NCBI GenBank assembly: GCA_037447655.1
Contig: JBBHKE010002948.1
Location: 281,681-345,680 of the forward strand
Origin: Zygnema cylindricum
Taxonomy: Eukaryota > Streptophyta > Zygnematophyceae > Zygnematales > Zygnemataceae
DNA: 64,000 nucleotides
Direction: 5' to 3'
The position numbers were made by a program, and so were the translations under genes. This document shows positions 20,401-29,400 of this stretch, piece by piece. Under the pieces are notes generated by a model. It made no database searches. It was not told where the DNA came from and was given only the letters and a program-made list of their open reading frames with translations. Each line of letters begins with the position of its first letter. The stretch's first letter is position 1.

Positions 20401-23400
20401 GTTTTGGACATTGAAATCTGGACATTGTTACACGTTGGACTTTAGATATATCAATATTACGTTGAACATCAAACATTTTGGAGATTAACATTGAATGTTG
20501 GGCATTGCTTTTTAAAGATTTGACATTAAGGGTGCACATTGAACCATAGATTTGGACATGGGACATTAGACATTCAGCATTTGAACCGGGGCATTAATCA
20601 TTTGACGTTGAACATAGACATTTAATATTTGACAAGAGACATTAGACACGAGGCATGAGACATCTGATATTGGACATTGGACATTGGACATTGGACATTT
20701 GACATTTGAAATTTGAAATTTGACATTAGACATTAATAACAGACATTAGACATTAGTCATTAAACATTAGACAATACACAGTAGAAATTAAACATGACAC
20801 ATGAGACATGAGACATTAGACACTAAAGATTCAACATTAAACATTAGACCCTAGACATTAGTAGACATCAGATATTAGACATGAGACATGAGACATTTAG
20901 ACATACGACATTAGGCATTAGACTTAGACATTAAGACAATAAGACATTAAGACTCCGACATTTGTTGTAGGAATTTGGGCATTGGACATCTGCCATTGAA
21001 TTTTGGCTTTGGACATTAGACATTGTGCGCTTGCCATTTTTTTATATCATTGGACATAAGATATTCGAAATGTAATGTAACAATAGAAAATTGACGTTGC
21101 AACAACTTCTATGAGGATTGATGTTTACTATGTCATCATGCAATTCTTTCATCTTGGTAGGACATCGAAATGGTCTTATCTCTACAATACAGGGTATTAA
21201 ACATTCTAAGAAAAAAAAAGCTAACAAGCTTTGGGCATTTTTCGTCTTTTTAGGACATAATGGTGGGAGATGCATGTGCGACAAATCGTCACCAATTGGA
21301 AGTCCGATATCCAATCTCCAACGGAATAGTACAAAACTGGGATGACATGGGACTAATATGGGACCACACATTCCGTGAAGTGCTCAAGGTAAGACTATTG
21401 CATACATATAAAGTGAATCTTTTGCTCTCCCTTCTTCTATATTAATTTTTTGCTTTATTTGTCTCTTTTCTCGGTAAGAATCATCTCTTTCAAAATTTAA
21501 ACATTTTTCGTTTTATGCGAGTACCTTTTGAAATTTCTACACAATAACTCGTTTTTGGAGACGAAAAGTTCCAAAATCAAAAGAAAAGACGAAAAAAAGG
21601 GATAGGTATTGTCAAAACATTGAATTCTAGGCCTCTCATCAGTTGAAGCGTTCCAAAGTTTGAGAGCATATTCGAGTTGTTTTTGCTTTTTCAAAATTAA
21701 AAGTTTTTTTGTTAGAATCCATCATTACATGTTACCGAATCCAATTTTTGATTTACCCCTCTCTCTGACTGATTCCCCCTCCCTTTCCCTTCTCTCCCTC
21801 CCTCTCTCCCTCCTCTCCCACGCCCAGGGCACCACATTCGAACCTTGTACGCCTACCTTCTCTCTCCTTCCCCTCCCTCTCTCCTCCGCTCTCTCCCTCT
21901 CTCTTCAATTTTTGGATGTAAACTTGATTTTTTTTATTTATTTTTTTCAGAGGGGATGGTTTTGGAAAATGGAGGGTTCAGGTTGACCCAAAAGAATGCA
22001 AAATTCTTTTGACTGATCCCCCTTTGAACCCCATTAAGAATCGCGAAAAAATGGTAATTCGATGTCTCCTTTATTTCTTGAACCTTAAATTCCTCAATTT
22101 TTTTTATTTTTTTTCACTTAGCTTATCTGTTTATTTTTCTTATTGAAATTTTTTGAAACAGAGGAAAACAAAAGAAAAGAAAGGGAAAAGTAAAGTCTCG
22201 AAGCTCGAATGCACTAAAAACACCCTGAAAAAAGCGCAAAAAAAAAACGATTGTGTAAAATAACCAATGTTTATTTAAAACTAGTTTCTGTGCGTTTGTA
22301 CTTTTCTTTTGTCTGTTTGTGCAGATGGAAACAATGTTTGAGAAGTACTGTTTCGATGGAGCATTTATTCAGATTCAGGCGGTTCTCACACTTTATGCCC
22401 AAGGTTTGTTTTTTCTGAAAATCAATCAGAGACTGCCACATGGCGAGTTTTAGAGAGGGAAAGAGAGGGAGAGAGAGAGGGAGAGGGAGGGGGAGAGGGG
22501 GGGAGAGGGAGAGAGGGAGAGAGGGAGAGGGAGAGAGAGAGAGGGAGAGGGAGAGGGAGAGGGAGAGGGAGAGAGATAGGTGAGAGAGAGATGTTACGTT
22601 TAAGATTTTGCAGGTGTCACATTCCCGGTGTGACATTCTAGGCGTGACAGATGTCATGCTCTTGAATGTATCTCTTCTCTTCTCTCTCTCTCCCCCCCTC
22701 TTTGTCTTTTTGTGCACTGGGAATCTGTGTTTTTCCTCTCTCCCTCTCCCTCTCCCTCTCCGCCCCCCCTCCCCCTCCCGCTCCCTCCCTCCCTTGCTCC
22801 CTCTCCGCCTCTCTCTATCTCTCTCACTTTGTTACAGCACTTCACAACGCTTTACAACCGTCTGCCTTAACAGCTTCGTGTAAATGGATCAGTTTCAGTT
22901 TCAATTTCAGTTTCAGTTTCCCTTTCAGTTTCCGTTCCTGTTTCCATTTCAGCTTCACTTTCAGTTTTCGTTCTGCTCCGTTTCAGTTTCCGTTTCAGTT
23001 TCAGCTTCTGTTTCAATTTCCGTTTTGAGTTGGTGGCATGTTTTGTGGAACAGGGCTTCTGAGTGGTCTCGTTGTGGATTCGGGTGACGGCGTCACACAT
23101 GTGGTAGGGGAGAGAGAGGGAGGGAGAGGAGGTGGATGGGGAACAGGGGAGGAAGAGGGAGGGAGAGGGGGAGAGGAGGGAGGGGGGGGGGGAGAAGGAG
23201 AGGTCTTTTAAAACGACTTTCTTTTTAATAAATACGGCTTCCGGATTCCACATTAGTTTTCATTATGAAATGAGTTATTTTGAACAAGGTCTGTGTGGAA
23301 ATGAATTGTGATTTGTGCGAACAATTTATTTTATTTTTTTTCTTTTTCATTTTTTTTTTAACCAATTTTCATTCAGACATAAATTTCTGACTAAGTGAAA

Positions 23401-26400
23401 CACATTTGTCTCTGACGAGTTCCATTTAGAAATAAGCCTGACAGTTGTGGAGAGTAATTTTTTTTTTTCGGTGTCAACGAGAAACAACTTAATCTCATAA
23501 ATAGTGTTTTTGACAATATGAACAGGTATACTTTTTTGCATGTTTTCGTCAAAAAGTGATAATGTCGATTGTGTGAAAAGGCATAAAAAGTAATATTTTT
23601 TCATAAATAAAGTTTTCACACTGTGAATACGGGAAATTTCCTCGCAGGTTCCTGTTGTGGACGGCTTCTCTTTCCCTCACATCACCAAAAGAATGAATGT
23701 CGCGGGTCGTCACGTCACATCCTATCTCGTGGACCTCTTGTTGAGAAGAGGGTTAGTTTTTACAAAATTCCTCCGGAAAATGAAAAATAGTAACCATCGG
23801 AACAATAATTATCGTAACAGTGGTAAAAGTTGTAATAGTTGTCATAATTGTAGTAATTGTCATATTGTAATGATTCCAGCGGTTGTAAGGAATATAGAAA
23901 ACGAATGCAATGTCTTTTTTTTTTTTTTGCAATTCCATGCTTTTTTTTGTTTAAAAACGATTACAAAAAAGTGGCAAGTCAATCTGTTCTGTGAAAAATG
24001 GTAGTTTTACATTTTCTCTGTGCAAAAAGGGAAAAGACGTATGTTCGCAGTACTATGTTGTTATGAAAATATGGAATTTTCTTTCAGAAAGGAGTCAAAA
24101 TCCACACTAATTTTGGTTCCACTGCAAACAGATATGCGTTCAATCGGACGGCCGATTTTGAAACGGTCCGAGAGATTAAGGAACAACTTTGCTATGTCAG
24201 GTGTGCCTTTTTTTTCTAATTCAGTTATTATTGTTATAAATAATAATCTTGCGGTTTTTTGTAGTAGAAGATGTGTGACAGATTTTTTATTTGGGTGATT
24301 TTTTAAAGACCTTTAAAAAAGAAGTTTGGTGTTCTACAGTTTCTTCAGAAGCTTTTCAGGGATAATGTGAACTTTCTCAGAAGAAGTAACCCTAAAAATT
24401 AACCCTAGGCTACTCTCGACCAACCACGGCTGTTGGCTTTTCTCCTCTCCGGTTTCTCCTTTAACTCTCTCTCTCTCTCTATATCTCTGTCCCCGAAACG
24501 ACTTATTTCAAACAAATCACCAAACTTCATCGGTGTAGGACCATCGATACAGATTGTTCATCGATTGGACCCCGAAAGTAGTTAAATTTGATCATTAATT
24601 GGGTTGGTTTTGAATTTGAATTTGAACTTGTTGATTCCTCATTCATTATCCCATTCTCGGATTCAAAGTCCACAGCATAGTAGATGCCCTTTTTTTAACT
24701 TAAGATGAGTCATAGTTTAAATACTTGGTCCAAATCTGAGAGATACTTCGCCCACCAAAAAAAAAAAAAAAACCAAAAATTTGCGACCTATTCTTGGATT
24801 GATCCGGTTTCTCGAAAGGTGTGCAACTTGCCACGTGAGTGAGTTTGGTGGGCTTGATGAGGCCTAAATGGGTCTCTTAATGGGTCTCTTAGTCCTTAGC
24901 CAAAATATCCTTCTTCGTATTCAAAGTGTCGTGACGATAAACCTACTATAGAATCTCCCTATGCTAAAAGAACCCTAAACCATGTCAATGCCACCATTTC
25001 TTAAATATGAAATTAAGCCTATGGGACCCATTTATGCCTATCTGAATATCTGGTTGTAGATCCCTGAATACTGGTGATTTTGAAAAAAAAGTTAACTTAA
25101 AAAAGTGAACTTTTCCAGTCTCTACTTTTACGTTTTTTGTAACGGTAATAAAGTACAAAAAAACTGACCACAATGTTGGTGAGGCCATACAAGAAAGCTT
25201 TAATGGAAATTTGGAGTTTGGATTTCTATTTTACTTTTACCCTGTTTACGCAACCAGGTAAATATTGAACAAGTGCAAAATACTTTGTATTCTTACTACT
25301 AAAAAACCCGAAAAAACTCTGAAAACCCTAAAAACCCTAAGAATCTTAGAAAACCTTAGAGACCCTAAAAATTCGTAAAAAACCCGAAAAATCCCTAAAA
25401 AACCCTAAAAGCCCCTCTGTCGTGCAGAGTAGCATCTACAGTAGAACCTCAAACAATACTCTGGGGAGCGAGGGTTGGTATTGAATTAGACAGATTATTT
25501 GAATTAAGCAGTAATGGTCATAATTTGACAAAGGACAATGGAAGTTATTGAATTAGGCAGTATGGTTTTAGAGAGGTTCTACTGTATCGTCAAGAAAAAA
25601 AAATAAAAATAAAAATAAAAAATTAATAGAATTTCGATACGCTGTTGTCATGAGATGCGATACACCTTTTACAGTCCTGTAGTGTATCGAAAATATCGTT
25701 CGGATTTTTGGTGCGATGTGCAACTCTGTATTGTATTGTATCGTATATTGTATTGTATTGTATTCTTTTGTATTGTATCGTATCGTATCGTATCGTATTG
25801 TATTGTATTGTATTGTATGGTATTGTATGGTATGGTATTGTATTGTATCTTACAGTATTGTATTGTATTTGTATCGTTCTGTATAGCATCGTTTCGTCTC
25901 GTATCCGATTGTATTGTATCGTATCGTATTGCATGGCATTGCATGGTATTGTATCTACTGTTTGTATTGTATTGTATTTTATTGTAATCGTATCGTATCA
26001 ATATCATATCGTATTGTATTTTTATTGTAATTGTATCGTATCGTTATCGTATGGTGTGGTATCTCATCCAATAGTATTGTAGTGTATTGTTCTGGAAATG
26101 TATTTTCTTATATCGTGTCGTCCCCGTGTCGGGTCGTAGTATCGTATTGTATCGTATCATAACATATCGTATCGTATTGTATCGTAATCGTAATCGTATC
26201 GTAATCGCAGTTGTATCGTATCGCTTATTAATTATTTTTCTATTTATTTATGTATTTTTGTGCTTTTTTTGGAGTTTGGAAAACAGTGTGGATTACAAGA
26301 GAGAGATGCAGCTGGCCGAGGAGACCACCATTTTGATGAAACAATATACGGTGAGGGAAGGGGGGGAGGAGGGATGGAGAGGGAGAGAGGAGGGGATGGA

Positions 26401-29400
26401 GAGGGAGGGAGNNNNNNNNNNNNNNNNNNNNNNNNNNNNNNNNNNNNNNNNNNNNNNNNNNNNNNNNNNNNNNNNNNNNNNNNNNNNNNNNNNNNNNNNN
26501 NNNNNNNNNNNNNNNNNNNNNNNNNNNNNNNNNNNNNNNNNNNNNNNNNNNNNNNNNNNNNNNNNNNNNNNNNNNNNNNNNNNNNNNNNNNNNNNNNNNN
26601 NNNNNNNNNNNNNNNNNNNNNNNNNNNNNNNNNNNNNNNNNNNNNNNNNNNNNNNNNNNNNNNNNNNNNNNNNNNNNNNNNNNNNNNNNNNNNNNNNNNN
26701 NNNNNNNNNNNNNNNNNNNNNNNNNNNNNNNNNNNNNNNNNNNNNNNNNNNNNNNNNNNNNNNNNNNNNNNNNNNNNNNNNNNNNNNNNNNNNNNNNNNN
26801 NNNNNNNNNNNNNNNNNNNNNNNNNNNNNNNNNNNNNNNNNNNNNNNNNNNNNNNNNNNNNNNNNNNNNNNNNNNNNNNNNNNNNNNNNNNNNNNNNNNN
26901 NNNNNNNNNNNNNNNNNNNNNNNNNNNNNNNNNNNNNNNNNNNNNNNNNNNNNNNNNNNNNNNNNNNNNNNNNNNNNNNNNNNNNNNNNNNNNNNNNNNN
27001 NNNNNNNNNNNNNNNNNNNNNNNNNNNNNNNNNNNNNNNNNNNNNNNNNNNNNNNNNNNNNNNNNNNNNNNNNNNNNNNNNNNNNNNNNNNNNNNNNNNN
27101 NNNNNNNNNNNNNNNNNNNNNNNNNNNNNNNNNNNNNNNNNNNNNNNNNNNNNNNNNNNNNNNNNNNNNNNNNNNNNNNNNNNNNNNNNNNNNNNNNNNN
27201 NNNNNNNNNNNNNNNNNNNNNNNNNNNNNNNNNNNNNNNNNNNNNNNNNNNNNNNNNNNNNNNNNNNNNNNNNNNNNNNNNNNNNNNNNNNNNNNNNNNN
27301 NNNNNNNNNNNNNNNNNNNNNNNNNNNNNNNNNNNNNNNNNNNNNNNNNNNNNNNNNNNNNNNNNNNNNNNNNNNNNNNNNNTCTTTTGTCATTTTACCT
27401 GATCAAGTCGTATCTAGTTGTCGAACTCCCTCTCCCTTTCCCTATCCCCTCTCCCTCTCCTTCTCCTTCTTGTTCTCCCTATCCCTTTCCCTCTCCCTCA
27501 AGCTGTTGATCTATGCTGAACTAGTCCATTTTACTGTTTTCTGTTTTGCATTTTTTTGAATTTTCTGCCCAATTTTTCCTCATTTTCCATTTTTCTAAAT
27601 TAATTAGCGGGGGAACAGTTTAACGGAATCCGTTTAATTATTCCGTTAAGTTGTTCTCCGGTTTTTCTTTGTGGGCTGTTCTCGTTACGGATTGCGGTGA
27701 ACTATTTCGTTAGACTGAACTGAATTCATGTACTCTTCAGTTTTCCGTTTATTCCATTTTTTTTTCGTATATTGAGCTTAGTTCGTGTATTTTTATAGTT
27801 TTCCGTTTAATTATATTTTCAGGAGCTGAAAAATTGAAATCATGTATATTTTCAATTTTTTTTCTTTTTCTTTTTCTCCTCCGTTTAATTGAACGGAATT
27901 TTCTGTTGTTTCCGTTCTATTGCGTTAAACTGAAGTGAATTTATGATTTTTGTCTGTTTTTCCGTTTATCCGTTTTCAGCAGCCGGTAACTGAAGTCATG
28001 TGTTTCCAGTTTTACGTTTTATTTCTTTTCTATTCTATTGAACGGAACGGAACTCGTGTATTAATTCAGTTTTCTGTTTTGTTCTTTTCCAGGAGTTAAT
28101 AGATGTGGAGGGAGGAGGCATCGCTGACCTCATCTTCGGCTCTATTCAGGAAATGGATATTGACAACAGGATGGTGGTGAGCGAGAGGGAGCGGGAGGGA
28201 GGGGAGAGGGAGGGAGGGGAGGGAAGAGAAGCGGAAGGCAGAAGGAAGGCGATCTAAAATAAAAATCAGATAGGATCTTTTCCATTCGAATGATCGGGCC
28301 AGATCGTCAGATCAAAATCGAAAAGATCAGGGATAAATCACGACATAAGAGGGCGCTATAGAGAAGAGAGGGAAAAGGATTGGTCCTTTATGGAGACAAC
28401 AGATCTTTGCGCTGCGACGTTCAAAGAGATCGAGAGATCGGAGAGTGGTAGGACGAGAGAGTGAGAAACATAAGACTGACGGATGAGGTAAACAACGATG
28501 GTCAATAGATAATGTTAAAATAAGATGTAAAAAAAAAACAATCAAAGATGATGATAAAAATATGGAGATAATGTTAAATAGTTAATTTTTGCAAGATAAC
28601 GTTTGAAAGATAATGTTTAAAAGTTAATGTTTAAAAGGTGATGGTTAGAGATAATGTTTAAAAGATGATGTTGAAATGTTGATGTTTTCTTTCTTATATT
28701 TGTTTGAGGATTTTTTTTCTTTCCTTTTTTTTTGGATGCAGTTGTACCAACATATAGTGTTGAGTGGAGGGTCCACAATGTACCCAGGACTACCTAGTAG
28801 GTGAGATCCTTTTCTATTTCTATTTTCATTCATCGACAATATTATTTACTTACTTTGTAATCGTATCTTTTATGACTTTTATTTTGCATTTCGGTTTGTA
28901 GCATCATTCTTTTTTCTTATAAACTTGTTTTGTTTTTCCCGATTATTTCTTCTTTGGGCTAATATTTATTTTTATTTTTTTATTTCTTTTTTTTCTATAG
29001 ACATGACACCCATCAACATATGGGGCATAAACAGACATCTTATTTGTTATGTAATTCTTTTTTCTCATAAACATATATTTTTTTTGTAAATTTCCTTAAC
29101 CTAAAGATATATGATTGTACTTTCATTTTTCCGATATATTTCATTTTCTTTTTTGTCCTCAAACTCAAATTACAGGATCCAAAGGTTTTGTCTTTTTTCC
29201 ATATTCTTGCCCAACATTCTCCAAAAATATATTCAAAAAATATTTTAGAAATATATTTTCTAACAAATTCGGCGATAAAAAGGGATATTGTTTTTTTTGC
29301 CAAAAAAATGGTTGATAAAAGTTGATAAATTTTGAAATGTTTTGTCGGTTTCTGTTGTAAAACCGTATTTAGTCCTACAAAGCTTTGAAAAGTTAATATT

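Noticed and set aside
21118-21253. Frame containing [12 protein letters not shown] as the missing ARP2 VGRP block
   Set aside because: Only the V-G and a few hydrophobic positions agree. It lacks the RPxLR motif, and no splice sites join it in phase to exons 2 and 3.
25623-26082. Tyr/Ile/Cys-rich frames on both strands
   Set aside because: The pentanucleotide repeat contains no stop in any frame. No coding meaning.
26087-27559. 490-, 380- and 366-codon frames spanning the N gap
   Set aside because: They exist only because N is read as an unknown residue. The real content is ARP2 exon 9 plus the gap.
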